A stretch of 64,000 nt of DNA. It comes from Hyphomonas sp. (GTDB lineage: Bacteria; Pseudomonadota; Alphaproteobacteria; Caulobacterales; Hyphomonadaceae). Location of the stretch: contig NZ_JAGYJH010000003.1 of assembly GCF_018402285.1 (NCBI RefSeq), positions 248,001-312,000 of the forward strand. The letters run 5' to 3'. The notes beneath the pieces are model-generated. The model was not told where the DNA came from, made no database searches, and saw only the letters and a program-made list of their open reading frames with translations. This document shows, piece after piece, positions 44,801-54,233 of the stretch (the stretch's first letter is position 1; each line of letters starts with the position of its first letter). A program made the translations under genes and the position numbers.

Positions 44801-44873
44801 GGGAATTGATGGATAGGGCTGTGCTTGTTCTCGCTGCCGAGCTCTCACCTCCCATGAATGGAAGAGGAGCGGC

Positions 44874-45335
44874 TCAGCGTCCGGTTTTACCGAGGACGGC
44901 GCGGGTGACGCGTAGGGAGCGGCTGGCGATGCGGACCTCCATCAGGAAGGAGACGAGGGCGATGGAGAGGAAGACCATCGAGGCGACAAACAGGATGGAG
45001 ACGGCTTGCGCGACCGGGACGGGGGTGAGCTGGCCGGTGAACAGGAGGATGATGACAACGCAGATAAGCAGGGCCGCCAGCGTCGAGAGGGAAATCGCGA
45101 GGTGAATGCGCGCCATTCGCCTGTCGAGAACGCCGAGTTCCATGACGGCGAGGCGGCGCAGTTCCTCGGAGGACTCCGGCAGCCCGCCCTCCAGCGTGCG
45201 CCAGCGGTCCACGACGCGGGCGAGCCGGTTTGCCATAACGTTCAGAAGGGCGCCGATGCCGGCCAGGGTGAATACCGGAGCAATGGCCAGTTGGATTATG
45301 TGGGCGACGTCTTCGGGGAGGGGAACGGGGGTCAT
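44874..45335 (-). CDS. DUF2721 family membrane protein
   Basis: A 153-residue protein with three membrane segments: about 11-31 (IIQLAIAPVFTLAGIGALLN), 80-101 (LSTLAALLICVVIILLF) and 108-131. RLARVVDRWRTLE and ELGVLDRRMARIH between the first two are the basic conserved loop of DUF2721. Function unknown. A perfect short palindrome lies 47-61 bases upstream of the start. Confidence 0.85.
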   Translation of the reverse strand: MTPVPLPEDVAHIIQLAIAPVFTLAGIGALLNVMANRLARVVDRWRTLEGGLPESSEELRRLAVMELGVLDRRMARIHLAISLSTLAALLICVVIILLFTGQLTPVPVAQAVSILFVASMVFLSIALVSFLMEVRIASRSLRVTRAVLGKTGR

Positions 45336-45381
45336 GTCAGGCCTGTGAGGATGATTCTGAGGCCGGTTTAGCCTAGATCAT

Positions 45382-45396
45382 GACAACGATGTTGTC
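45382..45396. promoter_or_regulatory. Perfect palindrome upstream of the DUF2721 gene
   Basis: GACAACGATGTTGTC is a 6-bp perfect inverted repeat around GAT. It lies 47 bases from the DUF2721 start, inside the 318-base gap 45336-45653. TGACAAC half-sites of this type occur in operators of LacI-family regulators. The remaining gap, up to rpsO, contains the rpsO leader and a lone TTGACA at 45562-45567 with no good -10. No other gene was seen in it. Confidence 0.35.
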
Positions 45397-45653
45397 GTCC
45401 TGTGGCGAGGGGACAAAAAATGCCCTGCGGGGGCCAGGGATCGGTGGAAAATCTCCACACCGGGCCCTCTTTCATTTCCTCCCCAAATGGGTCATAAGCC
45501 GCGGTTTGGGGCGGAGGCCTGCCTGCTGACCCTGCTGGACGACATCCCGGCCGTGGCCAATTTGACAAGGGCCGCTCCCAAAAAACCCGCCAATTCAGGC
45601 GTTTAGAGAAACCCGCGTCCCTTTGGGGAAGCTTGAACAAGAAGGCTTTGCTG

Positions 45654-45923
45654 ATGTCGATTACTGCTGAAAAGAAGCAGGAGCTCATCAAGAAATTCGC
45701 CACCAAAGAGGGCGATACGGGCTCCCCGGAAGTACAGGTCGCGATCCTCACCTACCGGATCAACAATCTGACCGATCACTTCAAGACCAACAAAAAAGAC
45801 AACCACTCCCGCCGCGGCCTCCTGACCATGGTCGCCACGCGCCGGAAACTGCTCGACTATGTTAAGGGCAAAAGTGAGGATCGTTACACGAAACTCATCA
45901 CGGAACTCGGCATCCGCCGCTAG
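45654..45923 (+). CDS. rpsO: Small ribosomal subunit protein uS15
   Basis: Binds 16S rRNA early in 30S assembly. The 89-residue length is exact for the family: [15 protein letters not shown] at the start, the central [18 protein letters not shown] and [24 protein letters not shown] lies 8 bases before the ATG at 45654. pnp follows after a terminator-like hairpin, the usual rpsO-pnp arrangement, in which the hairpin can attenuate pnp transcription. Confidence 0.98.
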   Translation: MSITAEKKQELIKKFATKEGDTGSPEVQVAILTYRINNLTDHFKTNKKDNHSRRGLLTMVATRRKLLDYVKGKSEDRYTKLITELGIRR

Positions 45924-45935
45924 GTCCGAAAAACA

Positions 45936-45970
45936 AGCCCGCCGGGCAATAGGGCTCTGGCGGGCTTTTC
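45936..45970 (+). terminator. Terminator or attenuator between rpsO and pnp
   Basis: AGCCCGCC (45936-45943) pairs with GGCGGGCT (45959-45966) over a 15-base loop, followed by TTTTC. It lies 12 bases after the rpsO stop and just upstream of pnp, as in other bacteria where partial read-through supplies pnp. Confidence 0.75.
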
Positions 45971-45991
45971 GTATGTGAAAGAAAGACTGAA

Positions 45992-48133
45992 ATGTTCAAC
46001 AAACAATCCGTGTCGCTGGAATGGGCTGGCCGCACGCTGACAATCGAGACGGGCCAGGTGGCACGTCAGGCCGATGGCGCCGTGATGGTGCAGTACGGCG
46101 ACACAATCGTCCTCGCGACCGCCGTGTTCGCGAAGGAAGCAAAACCGGGTCAGGACTTCTTCCCGCTGACCGTCAATTACCAGGAAAAATACTTCGCCTC
46201 CGGCCGGATTCCCGGCGGATTCTTCAAGCGCGAAGGCCGACCCACTGAAAAAGAGACGCTAACCTCGCGCCTCATCGACCGTCCGATCCGTCCGCTCTTC
46301 GTCGACGGGTTCAAGCATGAAGTGCAGGTTGTCGTCACGACGCTGTCCTATGACCTCGAAAATGATGCCGATATCATCGCCCTCGTCGGCGCCTCTGCGG
46401 CGCTGGTGCTTTCGGGTGCGCCCTTCATGGGCCCTATCGGCGCCGCGCGCGTTGGATATAAAGACGGCCAGTACATCATCAACCCGACGATTGCCGAACT
46501 CGAAGAGTCCGAGCTTGATCTCGTTGTCGCCGGGACCAGCGACGCTGTAATGATGGTTGAATCGCAAGCCGCTGAGCTTTCCGAAGACGTTATGCTCGGC
46601 GCTGTGGTTGCCGGTCATGACGCGATGCAGCCAGTTATCGATGCGATCATTGCGCTGGCTGAAAAAGCTGCCAAAGAGCCGTTTGCCTATGAGCCGCCAG
46701 ACCATTCGGCAGCGCTCAAGTCGGTGATCGACACGGTTGGCGCAGACCTCTCGAAAGCCTACAAGATCACCGCCAAGGGCGAGCGCTATTCTGCCATCGG
46801 CGCTGCCAAGGACAAGGCGAAAGCTGCCCTCGTAAGCACCGAGGACACCCCTCGGGCGATGACGGCCGAAGTGTTCAAGACGGTTTTCAAGGAGGCCGAA
46901 GCCTCTGTCGTTCGCGGCGACATCCTGAAGACCGGCGAGCGGATCGACGGGCGCAAGCTTGATCAGATCCGTCCGATCGTTGCTGAAGCGGGATTCCTTC
47001 CGCGTACGCACGGTTCGTCGCTGTTCACGCGCGGCGAGACGCAGGCGATCTGCGTTGCCACGCTTGGAACGTCCGATGACGAACAGTATATCGACGGCCT
47101 GGACGGCACGAAAAAAGAAAAGTTCATGCTGCACTACAACTTCCCGCCCTACTCGGTCGGGGAGACGGGCCGCATGGGCGGCGCAGGCCGCCGCGAGATC
47201 GGCCATGGCAAGCTTGCCTGGCGCGCACTCAAGGCTGTTCTGCCCAAGCATGAGGACTTTCCGTACACGATCCGTATGGTCTCCGAGATTACCGAATCCA
47301 ACGGGTCTTCCTCGATGGCCACGGTTTGCGGTTGCTCGCTGGCCATGATGGATGCAGGTGTGCCGCTGAGCCGTCCGGTTTCGGGTATCGCCATGGGCCT
47401 CATCCTTGAAGGCACTGACTTCGCCGTTCTCTCTGACATACTTGGTGACGAGGACCATCTCGGCGACATGGATTTCAAGGTGGCCGGCACTGAAAACGGC
47501 ATCACCTCGCTCCAGATGGACATCAAGGTGGCCGGTATCACAAAGGACATCATGGGCAAGGCCCTGGAACAGGCTAAAGGCGGCCGGATGCATATCCTCG
47601 GTGAAATGGGCAAGGCCCTGACTGCTTCGCGAGGCCAGCTGTCCGAGAACGCCCCGCAGATGGAAATCATCAAAGTGCCGACCGACAAGATCCGTGACGT
47701 GATCGGTTCAGGCGGCAAGGTCATCCGCGGTATCGTCGACGAGACGGGCGCCAAGGTGAACATCGATGATGACGGCACGGTTCAGATCTCCGCGATGGAT
47801 CGCAAGTCGATCGAAGCGGCGATCAAGATGATCAAGGGCATTACGGCAGAAGCCGAAGTCGGCGAGATCTACGAAGGCAAGGTCGTGTCCATGAAGGACT
47901 TCGGCATCTTCGTGAACTTCTTCGGTCCCAAGGATGGCCTCGTCCACGTCTCCCAGATGGCCAATAAGCGCATTGGCCACCCCAAGGAGATGGTCAAGGA
48001 GGGCGACAAGGTGTGGGTGAAGCTGATGGGCTTCGACGAGCGCGGCAAGGTCCGCCTCTCCATGAAGGTCGTCGATCAGGAAACCGGCAAGGAACTCGCT
48101 GACGTTGCTGGCGACGACGCCTCGGAAGAGTAG
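45992..48133 (+). CDS. pnp: Polynucleotide phosphorylase
   Basis: 3'-5' phosphorolytic exoribonuclease of the RNA degradosome. The 713 residues comprise two RNase PH-like domains (about 10-230 and 310-550) around an alpha linker, a KH domain (about 555-615, [24 protein letters not shown]) and an S1 domain (about 620-690, [20 protein letters not shown]). [25 protein letters not shown] and the metal-binding [15 protein letters not shown] confirm the catalytic core. Its own terminator follows. Confidence 0.98.
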   Translation: MFNKQSVSLEWAGRTLTIETGQVARQADGAVMVQYGDTIVLATAVFAKEAKPGQDFFPLTVNYQEKYFASGRIPGGFFKREGRPTEKETLTSRLIDRPIRPLFVDGFKHEVQVVVTTLSYDLENDADIIALVGASAALVLSGAPFMGPIGAARVGYKDGQYIINPTIAELEESELDLVVAGTSDAVMMVESQAAELSEDVMLGAVVAGHDAMQPVIDAIIALAEKAAKEPFAYEPPDHSAALKSVIDTVGADLSKAYKITAKGERYSAIGAAKDKAKAALVSTEDTPRAMTAEVFKTVFKEAEASVVRGDILKTGERIDGRKLDQIRPIVAEAGFLPRTHGSSLFTRGETQAICVATLGTSDDEQYIDGLDGTKKEKFMLHYNFPPYSVGETGRMGGAGRREIGHGKLAWRALKAVLPKHEDFPYTIRMVSEITESNGSSSMATVCGCSLAMMDAGVPLSRPVSGIAMGLILEGTDFAVLSDILGDEDHLGDMDFKVAGTENGITSLQMDIKVAGITKDIMGKALEQAKGGRMHILGEMGKALTASRGQLSENAPQMEIIKVPTDKIRDVIGSGGKVIRGIVDETGAKVNIDDDGTVQISAMDRKSIEAAIKMIKGITAEAEVGEIYEGKVVSMKDFGIFVNFFGPKDGLVHVSQMANKRIGHPKEMVKEGDKVWVKLMGFDERGKVRLSMKVVDQETGKELADVAGDDASEE

Positions 48134-48159
48134 ACTTCCCACAGCTTGCCAAATGAATG

Positions 48160-48190
48160 AGGGCCGCTCCTTGATGGGCGGCCCTTTTTC
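48160..48190 (+). terminator. Rho-independent terminator after pnp
   Basis: AGGGCCGC (48160-48167) pairs with GCGGCCCT (48178-48185) over a 10-base loop, followed by TTTTTC, 27 bases after the pnp stop. Confidence 0.85.
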
Positions 48191-48227
48191 GTGGAAACAC
48201 CGGTCACACCAAAAGGGGCGCGCTGTC

Positions 48228-48914
48228 ATGACCAAGAAGAAGAACTTCCTCATTGCGATGTCGGGCGGTTCAGGCTCGGGCAAGTCGACGCTGGCGCTGG
48301 CGCTGCTGGAGCGGCTGGGGCCAGGCCGAGCGGTGATGTTCGGCGAGGACGCCTACTACCATCCGATGAGCCATTATGGTGAGCCAAGGAGCGACGCGGA
48401 ACGCGAGGCGCTGGTAGCGGGGATCAACTATGATGATCCCAAGTCCAAGGAAGTCGACCATCTTGTTTCCGACCTGAGGGCGTTGAAGGCGGGCGAGGGG
48501 GTTGAGCAGCCGATCTATGATTATGACCGGCATGACCGCTCGAAAAAGACCCGCCGGATCGAGCCGGCGCCGGTGCTGATCCTGGAAGGGATCCATGCGC
48601 TCTCTATGCCGAAAATCCGCACGCTCATCGATCTGTCGGTCTATGTCGATACGCCCGATGACCTGCGCCTTGCGCGGCGTATCCGCCGGGATGTGATCGA
48701 GCGCGGGCGGACAGTGGATTCGGTGCTGCAGCAATACATGTCGACCGTGCGCGCGGCCCACTACCGGTTCACCTATCCGGCGATGTTCGAGGCGGACCTT
48801 GTGATTGCCGATGAGGGCGTGCCTGCTTATGGCAATGTGAAACCGTCGGCCGAAGCGATCGAGCGGATGCTGGCGCCTGTGCTCTCGCGCCTGCAGACGG
48901 CCGGTGTAATTTGA
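48228..48914 (+). CDS. Uridine kinase-like P-loop kinase
   Basis: A 228-residue kinase of the uridine kinase/phosphoribulokinase family. The P-loop is SGGSGSGKST (about 12-21), EDAYYHPMSHYG carries the acid that binds the substrate, YDYDRHDRSKKT is typical for uridine kinases, and ILEGIHAL is the Walker B-like strand. RDVIERGRTVDSVLQQYMST supplies the lid. It probably phosphorylates uridine or cytidine, though phosphoribulokinase-like substrates cannot be excluded. AAAAGGGG lies about 10 bases before the ATG at 48228. Confidence 0.85.
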   Translation: MTKKKNFLIAMSGGSGSGKSTLALALLERLGPGRAVMFGEDAYYHPMSHYGEPRSDAEREALVAGINYDDPKSKEVDHLVSDLRALKAGEGVEQPIYDYDRHDRSKKTRRIEPAPVLILEGIHALSMPKIRTLIDLSVYVDTPDDLRLARRIRRDVIERGRTVDSVLQQYMSTVRAAHYRFTYPAMFEADLVIADEGVPAYGNVKPSAEAIERMLAPVLSRLQTAGVI

Positions 48915-48976
48915 GCGTTCGCGCCAAGGTGAATTGCCAAGGTGAAGTGCCAGGCCTTCCGTGATAGGAGGGGTGA

Positions 48977-49804
48977 ATGCGCCGCCTGATTGCCAGCCTC
49001 GCTTTCCTGTTTCTTCTGCCGTTTCCGGCATTTGCCTGCGATCTGAGGATAGAGGGCCGGCCTGTTGCGGTGGCGGCCTATGTGGAGATGGCTCAGCCCT
49101 GCCTTGCCTGGCCGCCGGGTGGATATGGCTTTGAGGAAATGCTCGAGGCGCGCTTCCTGGACCTCGTCAACAAGGAGCGGGCAGCGGCGGGTCTAGCGCC
49201 TTTGCAGATGCGCCGCGAACTCACGGACGCCGCGCGGCTGCACAGTCTGGACATGGCGGTGAATGGTTTCTTCGGCCATGTCGGCCCGGACGGGCGGGGG
49301 CATGGGGAGCGGATTGCGGCGCTGGACCGGACGGCGCTGATGGACTTCTCGGCGGAGAATGTGGCCACGCTCTCGCGCGCCGGAGGGCGCATAGGGGCAA
49401 ACTTTGCGGTCAAGCGGCTGCACGCCAACCTGATGGACAGCCCCGGCCATCGCGCCAACATTCTCCATCCCAAGGCGACGCATGCTGCTTTCGGCGTGGT
49501 GCGTACGAAGGAAGGAGTGTGGGTGACCCAGCTGTTCATGCGGGTATCGGGGACACTGCCTGCGGCCGCGCCGTTGCGGATCAGCGCGGCGCAGACTTTG
49601 CAGGGGCGCCCCAAGGGTCTCGAAGGCTGGCGGTTTGTGCGATATGAAGTGGTTGGCCCCTCCGGCGATCCGTTTCCCGGGGGCGGCAGGGCGAGGCCGG
49701 GGCGCGATGCGCGGCTGGCCGCTTATGCTACCCAGCCTGGGGATGATCCGTTGTCATACTACTGGATGCGGTTTCCGGGGCCTGCTGTGACAATTACGCC
49801 CTAG
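48977..49804 (+). CDS. Secreted CAP-domain (SCP/PR1) protein
   Basis: A 275-residue exported protein with a signal peptide (1-20, ending AFAC). The CAP domain spans about 50-195: LVNKERAAAGLAPLQMR opens it, ARLHSLDMAVNGFFGHVGPDG gives the first CAP signature with its histidines, and LMDSPGHRANILHP the second. CAP proteins are often bound to lipids or to metal, and in spore-formers and other bacteria the role is obscure. The C-terminal 75 residues form a separate basic beta-rich tail. The gene overlaps the convergent oxidoreductase by 11 bases. Confidence 0.9.
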   Translation: MRRLIASLAFLFLLPFPAFACDLRIEGRPVAVAAYVEMAQPCLAWPPGGYGFEEMLEARFLDLVNKERAAAGLAPLQMRRELTDAARLHSLDMAVNGFFGHVGPDGRGHGERIAALDRTALMDFSAENVATLSRAGGRIGANFAVKRLHANLMDSPGHRANILHPKATHAAFGVVRTKEGVWVTQLFMRVSGTLPAAAPLRISAAQTLQGRPKGLEGWRFVRYEVVGPSGDPFPGGGRARPGRDARLAAYATQPGDDPLSYYWMRFPGPAVTITP

Positions 49805-50393
49805 CAAGTTTCCTTGCCGCTGCCGCGCCACGCGCCTCTGCCTGTTTCAGCCATTGCTGGATCTTTTCTGGCCTAGCGGTCTTGACCGTTCCGACCTGCA
49901 GGGTACGGACGGGTTTGATGCCGGCAAATTTCAGGACGAGATTTTCGACCTGCAGCTTGGCGGGGCGTCCGTAGGAGAGTTGGTCAAACCAGGCCGGGCC
50001 ATCGGCCGTCATCAGGACATCCGCCGAGCGGCCCGTGAGCAGCTTGTCCCACCACGGACCCGTATCGTGATAGCGCATGGCAAAGCCTGGGAGGTAGGCC
50101 CGGTCGATCACGCCTTTCATCTTGGCGGGCATGCCGCCCCACCATTGGGGATAGGCCCAACAGAGATGGTTTGCCCAGAGGATGTTCTCTCGCCATTCCT
50201 CCAGGCTGGGCTCCAGCGTCTTGCGGGACGTGTAGCCATCGGTGAGGTCTGGATCAAAAGTCATATCAAAGAGGTGCATGCGCCGGATTTCGGCGCTGTA
50301 GCCGCTCGCGCCACGGGTATAGGCGTCCGCCATGCCATGGCAGAGCGAACTTTCGCGAGGATTTCCGACCCAGATGAAGATGCGCGCTGACAT
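49794..50393 (-). CDS. NAD(P)H-dependent flavodoxin-fold oxidoreductase
   Basis: A 199-residue member of the NQO1/KefF/MdaB flavodoxin-like family. WVGNPRESSLCHGMADAY (8-25) is the FMN phosphate loop, DMTFDPDLTDGY is a family string, and WAYPQWWGGMPAKMKGVIDRAY (quoted in part) carries the flavin-binding PxWWxxxPA motif. It reduces quinones or similar acceptors. The start at 50393 fits the flavin loop; the frame runs 89 codons further upstream without homology. Confidence 0.93.
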   Translation of the reverse strand: MSARIFIWVGNPRESSLCHGMADAYTRGASGYSAEIRRMHLFDMTFDPDLTDGYTSRKTLEPSLEEWRENILWANHLCWAYPQWWGGMPAKMKGVIDRAYLPGFAMRYHDTGPWWDKLLTGRSADVLMTADGPAWFDQLSYGRPAKLQVENLVLKFAGIKPVRTLQVGTVKTARPEKIQQWLKQAEARGAAAARKLARA

Positions 50394-50503
50394 GATGGCC
50401 CCCTGCGGAGCCATTGCTGCTCCAGGCTGAGCTTGTTGGCAAGAGGCCCCGACAAGCAACCCTCTCCAGTCCATGAAAGGAATGGAGAGGGGTCGGCCGG
50501 GGG

Positions 50504-50761
50504 CTAGAAATTGTCCGGCTGTGAACGGACGAGTTGCAGGCCGCGCCGCGTGATGCGGTAGGGCTGGCCGCCCCGCGAGGCGATGGTCCGCCGCCGCTTC
50601 AGCTTGCAGAAGAGGTCCATGTCGAGGCCAGTGTAATGCCAGCCATCGCGGGAGTAGCACTGGGCGTCTGTAAGTTCGCCTGCTTCGCCGCGGACAAGGT
50701 CGATCCGCCCGCCCTGGGCGAGCAGGTGGAGGATGCGCTGTTCAGCACGGAGTATATCCAT
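50504..50761 (-). CDS. YjhX-family protein
   Basis: An 85-residue protein closely matching the YjhX family: MDILRAEQRILHLLAQGGRI at the N-terminus, CYSRDGWHYTGLDM, KLKRRRTIASRGGQPYRITR and the C-terminal QPDNF. In E. coli YjhX is listed as a putative toxin of a YjhX-YjhQ pair (family knowledge). No YjhQ-type acetyltransferase antitoxin is adjacent here, so it may be a winged-helix regulator instead. It follows fabI on the same strand after a 258-base gap. Confidence 0.88.
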   Translation of the reverse strand: MDILRAEQRILHLLAQGGRIDLVRGEAGELTDAQCYSRDGWHYTGLDMDLFCKLKRRRTIASRGGQPYRITRRGLQLVRSQPDNF

Positions 50762-51019
50762 GGTTGGTCAAGTCTCTGGTCCCGCGCCCCATACAGGATC
50801 TTGATTAGATCGGGGGAGCATGAAAACGTCTCCGGCATGGCTTCCAGGTGGAAGGGCGCCCGGCTCTACGCTTTCGCCGGCCTGCCTGCACGGATTTCTG
50901 TGCGGGAACGACAGGCCCTTCAGCGGGACGCAGACAGGGTACGGCCCATAAAGACGTCGAAAGGGCGAAGTACCTTTTTGGGATTATCTCGCCCTGAATT
51001 CAAGAATTGCGTTGAAAGA

Positions 51020-51838
51020 CTACTCTTCCTCGCTTGCGTCCGGCACGCCGACGACGTGAAAGCCCGCATCGACATGGATGACTTCGCCCGCGATGGAGCG
51101 GCCAAGTGGGGAGAGGAGGTAAAGCGCGCAGCCGGCGACGCCTTCCATGCTGGTGTCTTCTTTCAGAAGAGACCAGTTGCGGCCGGTGCCCATCAGGCTC
51201 TTTCCGCCGCGGATGCCGGCGAGCGAGAGGGTGCGCATGGCTCCGGCCGAGATGGCGTTGACGCGGATGCCTTGGGGCCCGAGGTCACGCGCGGCATAGC
51301 GGGTGGAGGCTTCGAGCGCCGCCTTGGCAACTCCCATGACGTTATAGGAGGGCACGGTGCGCTCGGCGCCGAGATACGTCATGCAGATGATCGAGCCGCC
51401 ATCGGGCATGATTTCCGAGGCGCGGCGGGCACAGTCGATAAAGCTGTATACGGAGATGTCCATCGCGCGGCGGAACCCTTCGCGGGTGGTGTTGGCGACC
51501 ATCGAGCCCTGGAGTTCGTCTTTGCCGGCAAAGGCGATGGAGTGGACGAGGAAATCGATCTTACCCCATTTTTCTTTGATGGTGGCAAAGGCGACGTCCA
51601 TCGAAGTGTCGTCGGTCACGTCTGCCGGGATCATCGTGTCCATGCCGATGGATTCGACGAGCGGACGCACGCGGCGTTCGAGGCTTTCGCCCTGATAGGT
51701 GAAGGCGATCTCGGCCCCCTGGGCGGCGAGCTGGGAAGCAATGCCCCAGGCGATGGAATTCTGGTTGGCAACGCCCATCACGACGCCGCGCTTGGCCTTC
51801 ATCAGGTCGCCCTTGGGCATGTTCCAGTCGTCGGCCAT
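51020..51838 (-). CDS. fabI: Enoyl-[acyl-carrier-protein] reductase (NADH), FabI
   Basis: Reduces the enoyl-ACP double bond in each round of fatty-acid elongation; target of triclosan and isoniazid-like drugs in other bacteria. The 272-residue SDR has GVANQNSIAWGIA as its dinucleotide loop, and the FabI catalytic Tyr155 and Tyr165-x6-Lys172 (YNVMGVAK) in the expected places. The N-terminal MADDWNMPKGDLMKAKRG and the C-terminal DASEEE are family-normal. It follows fabA by 69 bases, same strand. Confidence 0.97.
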   Translation of the reverse strand: MADDWNMPKGDLMKAKRGVVMGVANQNSIAWGIASQLAAQGAEIAFTYQGESLERRVRPLVESIGMDTMIPADVTDDTSMDVAFATIKEKWGKIDFLVHSIAFAGKDELQGSMVANTTREGFRRAMDISVYSFIDCARRASEIMPDGGSIICMTYLGAERTVPSYNVMGVAKAALEASTRYAARDLGPQGIRVNAISAGAMRTLSLAGIRGGKSLMGTGRNWSLLKEDTSMEGVAGCALYLLSPLGRSIAGEVIHVDAGFHVVGVPDASEEE

Positions 51839-51907
51839 GATCGCTCACTCCCTGATGGTGGCTATGTGTTTCTTCGGCAACCGGGCTAGGCGCGCCGGCG
51901 GGCCTCG

Positions 51908-52462
51908 TCAAGAAGCGGGCAGATCGCTCTCGCCGCCGAGCACGTTCTTGAGGCCGACTTTCATGTCTATCGCGGTGTAGACATGTTCCCCGTCGACGTA
52001 GACCCGGCCATCAGCGATGCCCAGATTGAGCTTGCCGCGGCGCACGCGCTTGATGTCGATCTCATAGCGCACGAGCTTCTTGTCCGGTGTGATTTCGCCG
52101 GTGAACTTCACCTCACCCACGCCCAGCGCGCGGCCCTTGCCGGGACTGCCCGACCAGCCGAGCCAGTAGCCGACGATCTGCCACATGGCATCGAGGCCGA
52201 GGCAGCCGGGCATGACGGGGTCGCCGGGGAAGTGGCACTGAAAAAACCAGAGGTCCGGGGTGATGTCGAGCTCGGCGATGACATGGCCCTTGCCGAAGGC
52301 GCCGCCATCCATGCTGATCTCTGTGATGCGGTCCATCATCAGCATCGGCGGGGCGGGTAGCTGGGCGTTGCCCGGCCCGAAATAGCCACCTTTGCCGGAT
52401 TCCAGCAGGTCTTCCTTGGAATAGGAGGATTTGGGCGTATGAAAGTCGTGCGGACCCTGCAT
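51908..52462 (-). CDS. fabA: 3-hydroxydecanoyl-ACP dehydratase/isomerase, FabA
   Basis: Makes and isomerises the cis-double bond that leads to unsaturated fatty acids. The 184-residue hot-dog protein has catalytic His77 in [14 protein letters not shown] and Asp91 in GLDAMWQ. In most gamma- and many alphaproteobacteria fabA is followed by fabB; here it is followed directly by fabI with no fabB. FabB must lie elsewhere or be replaced. Confidence 0.97.
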   Translation of the reverse strand: MQGPHDFHTPKSSYSKEDLLESGKGGYFGPGNAQLPAPPMLMMDRITEISMDGGAFGKGHVIAELDITPDLWFFQCHFPGDPVMPGCLGLDAMWQIVGYWLGWSGSPGKGRALGVGEVKFTGEITPDKKLVRYEIDIKRVRRGKLNLGIADGRVYVDGEHVYTAIDMKVGLKNVLGGESDLPAS

Positions 52463-52535
52463 GTCGGGGTATCCTCGTTCAGTTTGGATGACGCCTTCGA
52501 GCCGACACCCTGCGGCTTGTCAACCATTTGTACCT

Positions 52536-53099
52536 TCAGGGGGCGCCCGGGGCCGTGCTGGCCCCCCAGAGGTCGGCGCGGGGCATCCAGCCGCGATAGC
52601 CGGCGGTTTCGACCTCGCAAAGGCTCTCGTCGCAGGCTTTAACCTCCACCAGGACACCCTTGCCGACTTCGGCCACACCTCCAGCGCCGCGTGCCGGGCT
52701 GTTGCCGAGGATGGATGTGCGTGTAACGATGGCGGTGGTGCCTTCGGCCAGCATCCGCATGTGGACCCAAACTTCGTCTCCGGCGGGGTCGCGGACGCGG
52801 TACCATTCTCCGCTCTCCTTCACGACCATGACAGGCAGGCCCTTGCGGTTATACTGCCAGGCGATGGGGGAAGAGAGGCTGGGGCCGGTTCGGCCGTTCA
52901 CTTCGGCCCAGCGGAGGGTCTCGAAACGCGGAACGGGTTTCTTGGAAAAGCGGCTGATGACGGCTTCAGTGCCGGTTTCGCCGCCTGGGCTGGCGATCTG
53001 CACGGAGGCTGGCTCGGCGGCTGGGCGGCCGGCTGGATCGGCCCAGGCCCCGGCGGAGAGGGCTAGGAGGATGGCCAGAACGAGGGGTGCCCGTTTCAT
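52536..53099 (-). CDS. Exported SH3-domain protein
   Basis: A 187-residue exported protein. Signal peptide about 1-20 (ALSAGAWA). Two bacterial SH3-like units follow (about 60-120 with NGRTGPSLSSPIAWQYNRKG, and 130-180 with GGVAEVGKGVLVEVK and GYRGWMPRADLW). Such domains bind peptidoglycan or other envelope partners. The start at 53099 was preferred to one 11 codons upstream because GGAAG precedes it and it gives a regular signal peptide. Divergent from the 2-hydroxyacid dehydrogenase, a neighbour pairing recalled in alphaproteobacteria. Confidence 0.85.
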   Translation of the reverse strand: MKRAPLVLAILLALSAGAWADPAGRPAAEPASVQIASPGGETGTEAVISRFSKKPVPRFETLRWAEVNGRTGPSLSSPIAWQYNRKGLPVMVVKESGEWYRVRDPAGDEVWVHMRMLAEGTTAIVTRTSILGNSPARGAGGVAEVGKGVLVEVKACDESLCEVETAGYRGWMPRADLWGASTAPGAP

Positions 53100-53236
53100 G
53101 TGCAGAGCTTCCATCAGGAGGGGAAGAGGCATTCTCGCATCACACCATGAATCCCCAGTAAAGCTGTGAGAGATTGGCGTGGCGGTTTGGCTCTGCTAAG
53201 CCCGCCGGAAACAATAAAAGCACCGATGGGAGTCCC

Positions 53237-54223
53237 ATGCCGGCCAGCAAACTGAAAGTCGTCGTCACCCGCAAGCTTCCCGCGCCTGTCGAGCTGCGGA
53301 TGAAGGAGCTGTTCGATGCGCGGCTAAACGAGAGCGACCGGCCGTTTTCCACCGAGGAACTGGCGCAGGCGATGCAAACTGCCGATGTGCTGGTCCCCAC
53401 GGTGACTGACAAGATCGATGGCCGCCTGATGGCGCGCGCGGGCGACCAGCTGCGCCTGATCGCCCAGTTCGGGGCAGGGGTCGACAATATCGATGTGGCG
53501 AGCGCCGTGCAGCGCGGCATCACGGTGACGAATACGCCCGGCGTGCTGACCGATGATACTGCTGACGTTGCGATGGCGCTGATCCTGGCGGTGCCCCGCC
53601 GCCTGCACGAAGGCGTGCAGATAATGGAAGCCGGCAAGTTCGATGGATGGACGCCGACCTGGATGATGGGGCGCCGACTATCGGGCAAGCGCCTTGGCAT
53701 CATCGGCATGGGCCGCATCGGCCAGGCGGTTGCCCGCCGCGCCAAGGCGTTCGGCATGCAGATTCATTATCACAACCGCAAGCCGGTGAGCTCGCGCATC
53801 GAGGAAAGCCTGGAGGCGACCTATTGGGATTCGCTCGACCAGATGCTGGCGCGGATGGACATCGTCTCCATCAACTGCCCGCATACGCCGGCGACCTTCC
53901 ACCTGATCAATTCGCGCCGCCTCAATCTTATGAAACCGGAGGCCTACATCATCAACACCGCGCGCGGCGAAGTGATCGATGAGGCTGGGCTCGCTCGCGC
54001 CATCCGCGCCGGGAAGATTGCCGGGGCAGGCCTCGACGTGTTCGAGCGGGAGCCCGCGGTGAACCCCGAGCTCATTGGTTTGCCAAATGTGCTGCTGCTG
54101 CCGCATATGGGTTCGGCAACCATAGAGGGACGCACCGAGATGGGCGAGAAGGTCATCATCAACATCAAGACCTTCGCCGATGGCCACCGTCCGCCAGACC
54201 GCGTGATCCCCGCGATCCTCTGA
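53237..54223 (+). CDS. D-isomer-specific 2-hydroxyacid dehydrogenase (glyoxylate/hydroxypyruvate reductase type)
   Basis: A 328-residue NAD(P)-dependent dehydrogenase. GIIGMGRIGQAVARRAKAFG is the dinucleotide fold, NTPGVLTDDTADVAMAL the substrate segment, NTARGEVIDE and the LLPHMGSAT histidine with the E-P pair in DVFEREPAVNPEL complete the active site. The sequence type fits glyoxylate/hydroxypyruvate reductases, though D-lactate or phenylpyruvate are possible substrates. The ATG at 53237 was chosen over one 21 codons upstream. Confidence 0.94.
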   Translation: MPASKLKVVVTRKLPAPVELRMKELFDARLNESDRPFSTEELAQAMQTADVLVPTVTDKIDGRLMARAGDQLRLIAQFGAGVDNIDVASAVQRGITVTNTPGVLTDDTADVAMALILAVPRRLHEGVQIMEAGKFDGWTPTWMMGRRLSGKRLGIIGMGRIGQAVARRAKAFGMQIHYHNRKPVSSRIEESLEATYWDSLDQMLARMDIVSINCPHTPATFHLINSRRLNLMKPEAYIINTARGEVIDEAGLARAIRAGKIAGAGLDVFEREPAVNPELIGLPNVLLLPHMGSATIEGRTEMGEKVIINIKTFADGHRPPDRVIPAIL

Positions 54224-54233
54224 TCTGCTGGGA

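Noticed and set aside
46259..47593. 444-codon minus-strand frame opposite pnp
   Set aside because: It mirrors the codon bias of pnp and has no domain, while pnp on the other strand is complete.
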